NCBI RefSeq assembly: GCF_044465595.1
Contig: NZ_JBITLV010000004.1
Span: 310,001-374,000 of the forward strand
Source: Spongisporangium articulatum
Lineage (GTDB): Bacteria > Actinomycetota > Actinomycetes > Actinomycetales > Kineosporiaceae
Reading direction: 5' to 3'
DNA length: 64,000 bases
Made by a program: the position numbers and the translations under genes. The notes under the pieces were generated by a model that saw only the letters and a list, made by a program, of their open reading frames with translations, had not been told where the DNA came from and did no database searches. Position 1 is the first letter of the stretch, and each line of letters opens with the position of its first letter. This document shows, one piece after another, positions 43,810-51,710 of this stretch.

Positions 43810-44991
43810 GTGGATCTTTTCGAATATCAGGCGCGCGACCTCTTCGCCGCCCACGGCGTCCCGGTACTGGGCGCCGTCGTCGTTGACACCCCCGAGGCCG
43901 CGGTCGACGCGGCGAAGTCGCTGGGCGACGGCCTCAAGGTCGTCAAGGCTCAGGTGAAGATCGGGGGCCGAGGCAAGGCCGGCGGCGTCAAGCTCGCCAA
44001 GACCGACGAGGAGCTGACCGAGCACGCGGCGGCCATCCTCGGCATGGACATCAAGGGCCACACCGTCCACAAGGTGATGATCGCCGAGGGTGCCGAGATC
44101 GCCGAGGAGTACTACTTCTCGGTCCTGCTCGACCGCGCCAACCGCACCTACCTGGCCATGGCCTCCCGCGAGGGCGGCATGGAGATCGAGGAGCTGGCCG
44201 TCGAGCGCCCCGAGGCGCTGGCCCGCATCCCCGTCGACGCGCTCACCGGCATCGACGCGGCCAAGGCCGCCGAGATCGTCGAGGCCGGGAAGTTCCCGGA
44301 GGACGTGAAGGACCAGGTCGCCGACGTCGTCCAGAAGCTGTGGCAGGTCTTCGTCGCCGAGGACGCGCTGCTGGTCGAGGTCAACCCGCTGGTCAAGACG
44401 CCGGACGGGAAGATCATCGCGCTGGACGGCAAGGTCAGCCTCGACGAGAACGCCGCGTTCCGGCACGCCTCGCACGAGGAGCTCGTGGACCACGCCGCGG
44501 CCGACCCGCTGGAGGCCAAGGCCAAGGCCAAGGGCCTCAACTACGTGAAGCTGGACGGCGAGGTCGGCATCATCGGCAACGGCGCCGGCCTCGTGATGAG
44601 CACGCTCGACGTGGTCGCCTACGCCGGCGAGAACTTCGGTGGCACCAAGCCGGCGAACTTCCTCGACATCGGTGGTGGCGCGAGCGCCGAGGTGATGGCC
44701 AACGGGCTCGAGGTCATCCTCTCCGACCCGCAGGTCAAGAGCGTCTTCGTGAACGTCTTCGGCGGCATCACCGCCTGCGACGCGGTGGCCAACGGCATCG
44801 TGCAGGCGTTCCAGCTGCTGTCCGACCGGGGCGAGGCCGTGACCCGGCCGCTCGTCGTCCGGCTCGACGGCAACAACGCGGAACTCGGCCGCAGCATCCT
44901 CACCGAGGCGAACCTGCCCCTCCTGGAGCAGGTCGACACGATGGACGGCGCCGCCTCCCGCGCGGCCGAGCTCGCAGCTCAGGGAGCGTGA
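43810..44991 (+). CDS. sucC: Succinyl-CoA synthetase beta subunit (ADP-forming)
   Basis: 393 residues, normal length. It starts MDLFEYQARDLFAAHGVPVL, has the ATP-grasp domain (VVKAQVKIGGRGKAGGVKLA) and the CoA-ligase domain (IIGNGAGLVMSTLDVVAYAG, NFLDIGGGASAEVMANG, VFVNVFGGITACDAVA, VVRLDGNNAELG). With SucD it converts succinyl-CoA to succinate, producing ATP or GTP in the TCA cycle. sucD follows after 4 bp. The GTG start has TGAGGA upstream. Confidence 0.98.
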   Translation: MDLFEYQARDLFAAHGVPVLGAVVVDTPEAAVDAAKSLGDGLKVVKAQVKIGGRGKAGGVKLAKTDEELTEHAAAILGMDIKGHTVHKVMIAEGAEIAEEYYFSVLLDRANRTYLAMASREGGMEIEELAVERPEALARIPVDALTGIDAAKAAEIVEAGKFPEDVKDQVADVVQKLWQVFVAEDALLVEVNPLVKTPDGKIIALDGKVSLDENAAFRHASHEELVDHAAADPLEAKAKAKGLNYVKLDGEVGIIGNGAGLVMSTLDVVAYAGENFGGTKPANFLDIGGGASAEVMANGLEVILSDPQVKSVFVNVFGGITACDAVANGIVQAFQLLSDRGEAVTRPLVVRLDGNNAELGRSILTEANLPLLEQVDTMDGAASRAAELAAQGA

Positions 44992-44995
44992 CGGC

Positions 44996-45895
44996 ATGGC
45001 GATCTTCCTCACCAGTGACAGCAAGGTCATCGTCCAGGGCATGACCGGCTCCGAGGGCCGCAAGCACTCGCAGCGCATGCTCGCCTCCGGCACCCAGGTC
45101 GTCGGCGGCGTCAACCCGAAGAAGGCCGGCACCACCGTCGAGTTCGACGGCGCCGACGGCGGCAAGGTCGAGATCCCGGTCTTCGGTTCCGTGGCCGAGG
45201 CCATCAAGGAGACCGGCGCCGACGTCAGCGTCATCTTCGTCCCGCCGGCCGGCACCAAGGCGGCCGTGTACGAGGCCGTCGACGCGAACATCCCGCTGGC
45301 CGTCGTCATCACCGAGGGCGTGCCCGTGCACGACACGGCGGACTTCTACCAGTACGCCAAGAACTCGGGCACGACCCGGATCATCGGGCCGAACTGCCCG
45401 GGCCTGATCAGCCCCGGGCAGTCGAACGCCGGCATCATCCCGGCCAGCATCTCGGGCCCGGGCCCGATCGGGCTGGTCAGCAAGTCCGGCACGCTGACCT
45501 ACCAGATGATGTTCGAGCTGCGCGACATCGGCTTCAGCTCGGGCGTCGGCATCGGCGGCGACCCGGTCATCGGCACGACGCACATCGACGCGCTCGCCGC
45601 GTTCGAGGCCGACCCCGAGACCAAGGCCATCGTGATGATCGGTGAGATCGGTGGTGACGCGGAGGAGCGCGCCGCGGCCTACATCAAGGAGCACGTGACC
45701 AAGCCGGTCGTCGGCTACGTCGCGGGCTTCACCGCCCCGGAGGGCAAGACGATGGGCCACGCGGGTGCCATCGTGAGCGGCTCCAGTGGTACCGCGCAGG
45801 CCAAGAAGGAGGCCCTCGAGGCCGCCGGCGTGAAGGTCGGCAAGACGCCGTCCGAGACCGCCAAGCTGATGCGGGAGATCATGCAGTCCCTGTAG
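44996..45895 (+). CDS. sucD: Succinyl-CoA synthetase alpha subunit
   Basis: 299 residues. The CoA-binding Rossmann domain has VIVQGMTGSEGRKHSQRML, the PNCPGLISPGQSNAGI segment is present, and the phosphorylated His255 lies in GKTMGHAGAIVSG. It is the partner of sucC in the same operon, with strong paired hairpins immediately after its stop. Confidence 0.98.
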   Translation: MAIFLTSDSKVIVQGMTGSEGRKHSQRMLASGTQVVGGVNPKKAGTTVEFDGADGGKVEIPVFGSVAEAIKETGADVSVIFVPPAGTKAAVYEAVDANIPLAVVITEGVPVHDTADFYQYAKNSGTTRIIGPNCPGLISPGQSNAGIIPASISGPGPIGLVSKSGTLTYQMMFELRDIGFSSGVGIGGDPVIGTTHIDALAAFEADPETKAIVMIGEIGGDAEERAAAYIKEHVTKPVVGYVAGFTAPEGKTMGHAGAIVSGSSGTAQAKKEALEAAGVKVGKTPSETAKLMREIMQSL

Positions 45896-45960
45896 TTCGG
45901 CGGCATGCCGAACCAAAGCACAGAGAACCGGTCCGTTCGGGCTGGTTCTCTGTGCTTTGG
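45895..45960. terminator. Double hairpin terminator after sucD
   Basis: Two successive stems: GTTCGGC/GCCGAAC (45895-45901 with 45907-45913), starting at the last base of the stop codon, and a perfect 17-bp stem (45913-45929 with 45944-45960, ends CCAAAGC/GCTTTGG) with a 14-nt loop. The DUF6350 gene begins 50 bp later. Confidence 0.88.
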
Positions 45961-46010
45961 GTGGGCACGCCGGTGTGTCGGGTGCGGGTCGCCGGGGACC
46001 ACGGGTGACC

Positions 46011-47318
46011 ATGGATCGGATGATGAGCAGGCTGCTGGAGCGGGAACGGGACGTGGCGCGCGAGCGCAGCACTCCCGGCGTGAATCCGATCGGCGCCGGT
46101 CTCCTCGCCGCGGCCCAGGCCGCGGGTGCCTCGCTCACCGTCGTCCTGCTGCCCGTCGTCCTGACCTGGGCGACCGCCGCCTACAGCGAGGCGCCCTGGT
46201 CGCAAGCCCTGCAGGTCGGCGTCGACGCCTGGCTGCTGGCCCAGCACGCGGGCATCGTGATCCCCGGGGGGCACGTGGGGCTCGTGCCGTTGGCCCTCGC
46301 CCTGGTGCCCCTGATCGCCTGCTGGTTGGCCGGGGTCCGGGTGGCGCGCACGCTCGATCCGAACGGCGAGGCGATCCGCGCCCGCGTCGGCCGGGTCGGG
46401 GCGTCGTTGCCGCCGGCCCGCGCGCTGGTCGCCTTCGTCGGCGGCTACGTCGGCCTGGCCGCCGTGGCCTGCGGCATCGGCTCCACCACCACCGTCCGCC
46501 CGCTCGCCGCGCAGGCGCTGGTCGGCGCCGGCGTGGTCAGCACCGTCGGCGCCCTGGCCGGTGCGGCCGCGTGGGCCGAGCGGGGCCGGCTGGACGGCGT
46601 CCGCCTGGTCCTCGAGTGGCTGCGGCTGCCGTGGCTGGTCCGTAGGTGCCTGGCCCCGGCCGCGCTGGCGGTCGGCCTCCAGCTGGGGCTCGGCGTGGTG
46701 CTCGTCGTCGTCGCGCTGGTCGCCGGGCGCGACCAGGTGGTCCTGCTGCACGAGGCGCTGGCCCCGGGCCTGGTCGGCGGCCTGGTCCTGGTCCTGGCCC
46801 AGGTGACCGTGCTGCCCAATCTCACGATCTACGCCGTCTCCTATGCCGCGGGACCGGGTTTCGCGATCGGCGCCGATTCGGTGGTGAGCCCCGGAGAGGT
46901 GCGGCTGGGTGCGCTGCCCGCCGTCCCGCTGCTCGGCGGGCTGCCCGTGGACGCGGTGCCCGTGCTCGTGCGGGTGGCGCTCGTCGTCCTGGTCGCGTTG
47001 CCCGGCGTGGCCGCCGGGATGTCGTTGCACCGCCGCGGCTACGCCGCGGACGTCCGCGAGGCGCTGGCCGAGGCCGCCACCACGGGCGTGCTGGTCGGGC
47101 TCGGCTGGTTCGTGCTGTCCTGGCTGTCCGGGGGAGCGGCCGGGCCGGGGCGGCTGGCGGACGTCGGGCCGGTGCCGTGGGCGGTCGGGCTCACCGTCGG
47201 CGGGGCCACGCTGGTGACCATCCTGCTCACCGTGCTGTTCCGGGAGCTGGTCACGTCCCTTGCGGCTGAACCGACGGGCCCGCCGACGGAGCCGGAGTCG
47301 ACTGAAGCCGGTTCGTGA
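46011..47318 (+). CDS. DUF6350 family multi-pass membrane protein
   Basis: 435 residues with about ten hydrophobic segments. PNLTIYAVSYAAGPGFAIGADSVVSPGEVRLGALPAVPLLGGLP is the conserved loop of this actinobacterial family, always found between sucD and purN. The function is unknown. The ATG at 46011 is chosen; the frame is open to 45957 but those codons overlap the terminator region. Its end overlaps the convergent membrane protein gene by 68 bp. Confidence 0.82.
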   Translation: MDRMMSRLLERERDVARERSTPGVNPIGAGLLAAAQAAGASLTVVLLPVVLTWATAAYSEAPWSQALQVGVDAWLLAQHAGIVIPGGHVGLVPLALALVPLIACWLAGVRVARTLDPNGEAIRARVGRVGASLPPARALVAFVGGYVGLAAVACGIGSTTTVRPLAAQALVGAGVVSTVGALAGAAAWAERGRLDGVRLVLEWLRLPWLVRRCLAPAALAVGLQLGLGVVLVVVALVAGRDQVVLLHEALAPGLVGGLVLVLAQVTVLPNLTIYAVSYAAGPGFAIGADSVVSPGEVRLGALPAVPLLGGLPVDAVPVLVRVALVVLVALPGVAAGMSLHRRGYAADVREALAEAATTGVLVGLGWFVLSWLSGGAAGPGRLADVGPVPWAVGLTVGGATLVTILLTVLFRELVTSLAAEPTGPPTEPESTEAGS

Positions 47319-47838
47319 GCCGGTCGACGATGTTCTGCAGCCGCTGCTGCCGGTCGTCGTAACAACGCTGCCGGGCGACCTCGGTGTTGGCCCCGGCCAG
47401 GCAGTCCTCGGTGTCGGCGTTCACGCGATAGAACGCGGCGTCGGCCACCACGCTGAACGACAGCACCGCGACCAGGCCCAGCCCCAGCCCGACCGGCCAC
47501 GCCCGCCGGGCGGCCATGGCGGTGATCCGCCGGGCCGTCTCGGGGTCGCCCGCGAGCGGTGCCGGTGGGGCCGGGTAGCCGGGCGCGGGCGGGGTGAGCG
47601 GCCCGGCGATCCACTTCGCGTAGCGGCGCACGCTCGCCAGCCGGTTCAGGGAGCTGATCCCGGCCCAGATCGCCGCGAGGCAGAACGCGCCGCCCGCCAG
47701 CCGGACCGGCAGTTGCAGCTGCAGTACGAAGAAGGCGGCCAGCAGCAGGTACCAGAACAGCCGGATGCGCGGCGCCGGGTCGGCCGGGACGCCACTCGTC
47801 GCGGACCCGCCGGGGCGGGCGTTCGGGGTGTTCTGCAC
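47251..47838 (-). CDS. Membrane protein of unknown function
   Basis: 195 residues from the GTG at 47838 (MQNTPNARPGG...). Three to four hydrophobic segments (LFWYLLLAAFFVLQLQLPVRLAGGAFCLAAIWAGIS, WPVGLGLGLVAVLSFSVVADAAF) are followed by an outside part with two Cys (EDCLAGANTEVARQRCYDDRQQRL) that may pair. The frame remains open far upstream only as an antisense shadow of purH. It is divergent from purN. The family is not recognised. Confidence 0.68.
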   Translation of the reverse strand: MQNTPNARPGGSATSGVPADPAPRIRLFWYLLLAAFFVLQLQLPVRLAGGAFCLAAIWAGISSLNRLASVRRYAKWIAGPLTPPAPGYPAPPAPLAGDPETARRITAMAARRAWPVGLGLGLVAVLSFSVVADAAFYRVNADTEDCLAGANTEVARQRCYDDRQQRLQNIVDRLTNRLQSTPAPSAGPSVQPQGT

Positions 47839-47899
47839 CCCGGCATCCTGCCAGGACGCAGCGTGCGTCCCCGAGCGAGGCGGTGGGTAGGGTCGCCCC

Positions 47900-48508
47900 G
47901 TGAGCCAGTCGACTCCCGGGCGGACCCGGGTCGCGGTCCTGATCTCCGGTGCCGGGACCCTGATGCAGGCCCTGCTCGAGGCCGGCTCGGCTGCCGACGC
48001 CCCGTTCGCCGTCGTCGCCGTGCTGTCGGACCGCGACGGCGCCGAGGGGCTCGAGAAGGCGCGCGCGGCCGGCGTCCCCACCGCCGTCGTCGCGCTGAAG
48101 GACTTCGACGACCGCGCGACCTGGAACGTCGCCCTCGACCGCGCGCTGGAGACCTTCCACCCCGACCTCGTGGTGTGCGCCGGCTTCATGAAGATCATCG
48201 GCGAGCCGGGGCTGAGCCGGTACTCGGGCCGCATGATCAACACCCACCCCGCGTTGCTGCCCGCGTTCCCCGGCGCGCACGGGGTGCGCGACGCGCTCGC
48301 GGCCGGCGTCAAGGTCACCGGTTGCTCGGTGATCATGGTGGACGCCGGCACCGACAGCGGCCCGATCCTCGCCCAGCGCGCGCTCGACGTCCGGCCCGAC
48401 GACGACGAGGCGTCGCTGCACGAGCGGATCAAGGTGCTCGAGCGGGCCCTCGTGGTCGAGGTGGTCGGCGAACTGGCCCGCGGCGAGCGGGTATCTTCGG
48501 CGCCGTGA
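47900..48508 (+). CDS. purN: Phosphoribosylglycinamide formyltransferase 1
   Basis: 202 residues. It transfers the formyl group of 10-formyl-THF to GAR in purine synthesis. VAVLISGAGTLMQALLEA is the phosphate loop. The Asn114-x-His116 pair lies in MINTHPALLPAFPGAHG and the catalytic Asp in VDAGTDSGPI. TAGGGT (47888-47893) lies six bases before the GTG, suggesting a leaderless operon mRNA. It overlaps purH by 4 bp (GTGA). Confidence 0.97.
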   Translation: MSQSTPGRTRVAVLISGAGTLMQALLEAGSAADAPFAVVAVLSDRDGAEGLEKARAAGVPTAVVALKDFDDRATWNVALDRALETFHPDLVVCAGFMKIIGEPGLSRYSGRMINTHPALLPAFPGAHGVRDALAAGVKVTGCSVIMVDAGTDSGPILAQRALDVRPDDDEASLHERIKVLERALVVEVVGELARGERVSSAP

Positions 48509-50151
48509 CCGACCTGAACATCACCCCCGACCGGCTGGAGCCCGCGGACGACGAGGGCCGGGTGCTGCTGCGTCGCGCCCTGGTCTCGGTCTACGACAAG
48601 ACCGGGCTCGAGGAGCTGGCCCGCGGCCTGCACGAGGCCGGGGTCGCGATCGTCTCGACCGGGTCGACGGCCGGGCGGATCGCCGCGGCGGGCATCCCGG
48701 TCACGCCGGTCGAGGAGCTGACCGGGTTCCCCGAGTGCCTCGACGGGCGGGTCAAGACGCTGCACCCGCGGGTGCACGCCGGCATCCTCGCCGACCGCCG
48801 CATCCCGGCCCACGTCGACCAGCTGGTCGAGCTCGGCATCGAACCGTTCGACCTCGTCGTGGTGAACCTGTACCCGTTCCGGGACACGGTGGCCTCCGGG
48901 GCCGCGCCGGACGAGTGCGTCGAGCAGATCGACATCGGCGGCCCGAGCATGGTGCGCGCCGCCGCGAAGAACCACCCGAGCGTGGCCGTCGTCGTCGACC
49001 CGGCCCGCTACGGCGACGTGCTGGCCGCGGCGTCCGCCGGCGGGTTCACCCTCGCCCAGCGGACCCGGCTGGCCGCCGAGGCGTTCACGCACACCGCCTC
49101 CTACGACATCGCGGTCGCCTCGTGGATGGGCAGCGTGCTCGCGCCCCCGACCGACGGCACCGTCTTCCCGACCTGGGTCGGGGCCAGCTGGGACCGGGCC
49201 GACGTCCTGCGCTACGGCGAGAACCCGCACCAGAAGGCCGCCCTGTACCGGCACTGGCGGCCGGGCCTGGCCCACGCCGAGCAGCTGCACGGCAAGGAGA
49301 TGTCGTACAACAACTACGTCGACACCGACGCCGCCTGGCGGGCCGCGTTCGACCACGCCGAGCCGTGCGTCGCGATCATCAAGCACAACAACCCGTGCGG
49401 GATCGCCGTGGGCGCCGCCTCGGCGGCCGACCCGACCGCCGACGCGCACGCGAAAGCCCTGGCCTGCGACCCGGTCTCGGCCTACGGCGGGGTCGTGGCG
49501 GTGAACCGTCCGGTGACGGCGGCGATGGCCACCCAGCTCACCGAGGGCTTCACCGAGGTCGTGGCCGCGCCCGACTTCGAGCCCGAGGCGCTGCGCATCC
49601 TGACCGAGCGGTGGAAGGCCCTGCGGCTGCTCAAGGTGCCGGTCAACCCGCACCCCGACGCCGTCGAGTTCCGTCCCATCTCGGGCGGCATGCTGATGCA
49701 GAGCGTCGACCGCCTCGACGCCGTCGTCGGGGCCGAACCCGCCTCCGGCGGCGACGCGGCGCAGCACTGGCAGCTGGTGACCGGCGAGCCGGCCGACGAG
49801 GCGACCCTGCGCGACCTGGAGTTCGCGTGGCGCGCGATCCGTGCGGTGAAGTCGAACGCGATCCTGCTGGCCAAGGACGGTGCCAGCGTCGGCGTCGGGA
49901 TGGGGCAGGTCAACCGCGTCGACTCGTGCCGGCTCGCGGTCGAGCGGGCGGGAGCGGAGCGGGCCCGCGGTGCGGTCGCCGCGTCCGACGCGTTCTTCCC
50001 CTTCCCCGACGGGCTGGAGGTCCTGCTGGCCGCAGGCGTGCGGGCCGTCGTCCAGCCCGGCGGTTCCATCCGCGACGAGTCGGTGATCGAGGCCGCACGG
50101 GCGGCCGGCGTGACCATGTACCTCACCGGCACCCGGCACTTCGCGCACTGA
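48505..50151 (+). CDS. purH: Bifunctional AICAR transformylase / IMP cyclohydrolase
   Basis: 548 residues from the GTG at 48505, which overlaps the purN stop. The N-terminal IMP cyclohydrolase domain has RRALVSVYDKTGLEELARGL, STGSTAGRIA, EELTGFPECLDGRVKTLHPRVHAGIL and IDIGGPSMVRAAAKN. The C-terminal AICAR transformylase has LRYGENPHQKAALYR, NNYVDTDAAWR, IIKHNNPCGIAVG and the ending AVVQPGGSIRDE...YLTGTRHFAH. It performs the last two steps to IMP using 10-formyl-THF; its substrate ZMP links it to the ZTP riboswitch before glyA. Confidence 0.98.
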   Translation: MTDLNITPDRLEPADDEGRVLLRRALVSVYDKTGLEELARGLHEAGVAIVSTGSTAGRIAAAGIPVTPVEELTGFPECLDGRVKTLHPRVHAGILADRRIPAHVDQLVELGIEPFDLVVVNLYPFRDTVASGAAPDECVEQIDIGGPSMVRAAAKNHPSVAVVVDPARYGDVLAAASAGGFTLAQRTRLAAEAFTHTASYDIAVASWMGSVLAPPTDGTVFPTWVGASWDRADVLRYGENPHQKAALYRHWRPGLAHAEQLHGKEMSYNNYVDTDAAWRAAFDHAEPCVAIIKHNNPCGIAVGAASAADPTADAHAKALACDPVSAYGGVVAVNRPVTAAMATQLTEGFTEVVAAPDFEPEALRILTERWKALRLLKVPVNPHPDAVEFRPISGGMLMQSVDRLDAVVGAEPASGGDAAQHWQLVTGEPADEATLRDLEFAWRAIRAVKSNAILLAKDGASVGVGMGQVNRVDSCRLAVERAGAERARGAVAASDAFFPFPDGLEVLLAAGVRAVVQPGGSIRDESVIEAARAAGVTMYLTGTRHFAH

Positions 50152-50162
50152 GGCCCGAGCAG

Positions 50163-50432
50163 ATGGACGGCCCCTCCCTCCCGACCCGGCGCGCGGCGTT
50201 CGCGCTGGTGCTGGTGCTGGTCGCGCTCTCGGTGCCGGTCGCGTTCGGCATCGGGTTCCGGATCGGCGGCTACGTCCTGGCGCTCGCCCTGCTCGTCGGC
50301 GGGACGGCGCGGGCCCTACTGCCCGACTACCTCACCCTCGGGCTGCTGGTCCGCTCGCGCCAGCAGGACGTCGCCACGCTGGTCCTGCTCGGTGTGGCCG
50401 TGGCCGTGCTGGCCCGGGCGGTACCGGGCTGA
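50163..50432 (+). CDS. DUF3017 small membrane protein
   Basis: 89 residues from the ATG at 50163, eleven bases after the purH stop. Three short helices (AAFALVLVLVALSVPVAFGIG, GGYVLALALLVGGTARALLP, DVATLVLLGVAVAVLARAV) and an LGLLVRSR motif match DUF3017, a conserved actinobacterial family found after purH. The function is unknown; it probably belongs to the purNH operon. Confidence 0.82.
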   Translation: MDGPSLPTRRAAFALVLVLVALSVPVAFGIGFRIGGYVLALALLVGGTARALLPDYLTLGLLVRSRQQDVATLVLLGVAVAVLARAVPG

Positions 50433-50444
50433 CACGCTGAGCGC

Positions 50445-51506
50445 ATGACGCGCTACGGGCCCCAGTTCGGGCCGGACATCACGTTCCTCGGCGTCGAACG
50501 GTGTGACCTCGACGATGTCTCGACGTACTCCGGCGCGGACGTCGTGATCCTCGGGGCGCCGTTCGACGGTGGCACCTCGCACCGGCCCGGGACCCGGTTC
50601 GGCCCGCAGGCGATCCGGATGACCGACTATTTGCCGCACGACGGCTCCCGGCCCAGCCTGGCGCTGCGCACCGACGGGCTGGTCGACCTCAAGGTCGTCG
50701 ACGCGGGCGACGTCGAGATGTACTCGGGCGACATCGAGACCGCACTGCCCGCGCTCGAGGCCGCCGTCGAGAAGGTGACGCGCGCGGGCGCGATCCCCGT
50801 CGTCCTCGGCGGCGACCACTCCATCGCCTTCCCCGACGCCAAGGGGGTCGCGAACGTCCTGGGCTACGGCCGGGTCTCGATGATCCACTTCGACGCCCAC
50901 GCCGACACCGGCGACATCGAGTTCGGCTCGCTGTGGGGGCACGGCCAACCGATGCGACGGCTCATCGAGTCGGGGGCCCTGCGCGGCGACCGGTTCCTGC
51001 AGATCGGGCTGCGTGGGTACTGGCCTCCGCCCGCGACGCTCGACTGGATGGCCGCGCACCGCATGCGTTCGTACGAGATGACGGAGATCGTGCACCGCGG
51101 CCTCGACGAGTGCCTGACCGAGGCGTTCGCCATCGCCACCGACGAGTGCGAGGGCGTCTTCCTGTCCGTCGACATCGACGTGTGCGACCCGGGGCACGCG
51201 CCGGGCACCGGGACGCCGGAGCCGGGCGGGCTGAGCGCCCGGCAGTTGCTGGACGCCGTCCGCCGGATCTGCCTCGAACTCCCCGTGGTGGGGGTGGACG
51301 TGGTCGAGGTCAGCCCGCCCTACGACCACGCCGACATCACCGCGGCGCTGGCCAACCGGGTGGTGCTGGAGTCGCTGTCGGCCATCGCCCGCCGGCGCCG
51401 CGACGCCCGCGAGGGGACCCGGTGGGACCCGGCGACCCCCCTCCTCTCCGGCCGGGTTCCGGGTGAGGGCCCGGGTGATGTTGAACACCCCATTCCTGAA
51501 ACCTGA
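50445..51506 (+). CDS. Agmatinase/arginase family ureohydrolase
   Basis: 353 residues. All manganese ligand motifs are present: GGDHSI, HFDAHADTGD, and SVDIDVCDPGHAPGTGTPEPGGLS, plus the start DVVILGAPFDGGTSHRPGTRFGPQAIR, which is agmatinase-like. It hydrolyses agmatine or a guanidino acid, releasing urea. It begins 12 bp after the DUF3017 gene, so it may be read from the pur operon. Assignment between agmatinase and guanidino-acid hydrolases is not possible by eye. Confidence 0.9.
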   Translation: MTRYGPQFGPDITFLGVERCDLDDVSTYSGADVVILGAPFDGGTSHRPGTRFGPQAIRMTDYLPHDGSRPSLALRTDGLVDLKVVDAGDVEMYSGDIETALPALEAAVEKVTRAGAIPVVLGGDHSIAFPDAKGVANVLGYGRVSMIHFDAHADTGDIEFGSLWGHGQPMRRLIESGALRGDRFLQIGLRGYWPPPATLDWMAAHRMRSYEMTEIVHRGLDECLTEAFAIATDECEGVFLSVDIDVCDPGHAPGTGTPEPGGLSARQLLDAVRRICLELPVVGVDVVEVSPPYDHADITAALANRVVLESLSAIARRRRDAREGTRWDPATPLLSGRVPGEGPGDVEHPIPET

Positions 51507-51611
51507 CTGAGTGGAGGGTTGTCCCTGGTGGGACGGAGCAGGAAATATCGGTCCGTAAGACTGGATTGGCGTGTCTACCGACCCTCAGAGTGGGCATGGG
51601 CTATGTGGGAT

Positions 51612-51646
51612 TTGACCGTGATGGCACCCTGGTAGGTAGGTACTGT
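51612..51646 (+). promoter_or_regulatory. Possible promoter of the second FHA gene
   Basis: TTGACC at 51612-51617 is a good -35 element. TAGGTA hexamers at 51633 and 51637 (15 and 19 bp spacing) and TACTGT at 51641 are candidate -10 elements, none at the ideal 17-18 bp. The leader to the start codon would be about 60 nt. Confidence 0.3.
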
Positions 51647-51710
51647 CGGTGTACGTGCCGATCCGGATGGTTCGGGTAGATCGTCGCGAGCGGAAGAGGA
51701 GGTGACCGGG

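Noticed and set aside
47251..50148. A 965-codon minus-strand frame through purN and purH
   Set aside because: Only its last 195 codons, downstream of the GTG at 47838, look like a protein with membrane helices. The remainder is the antisense of purH/purN and was not annotated.
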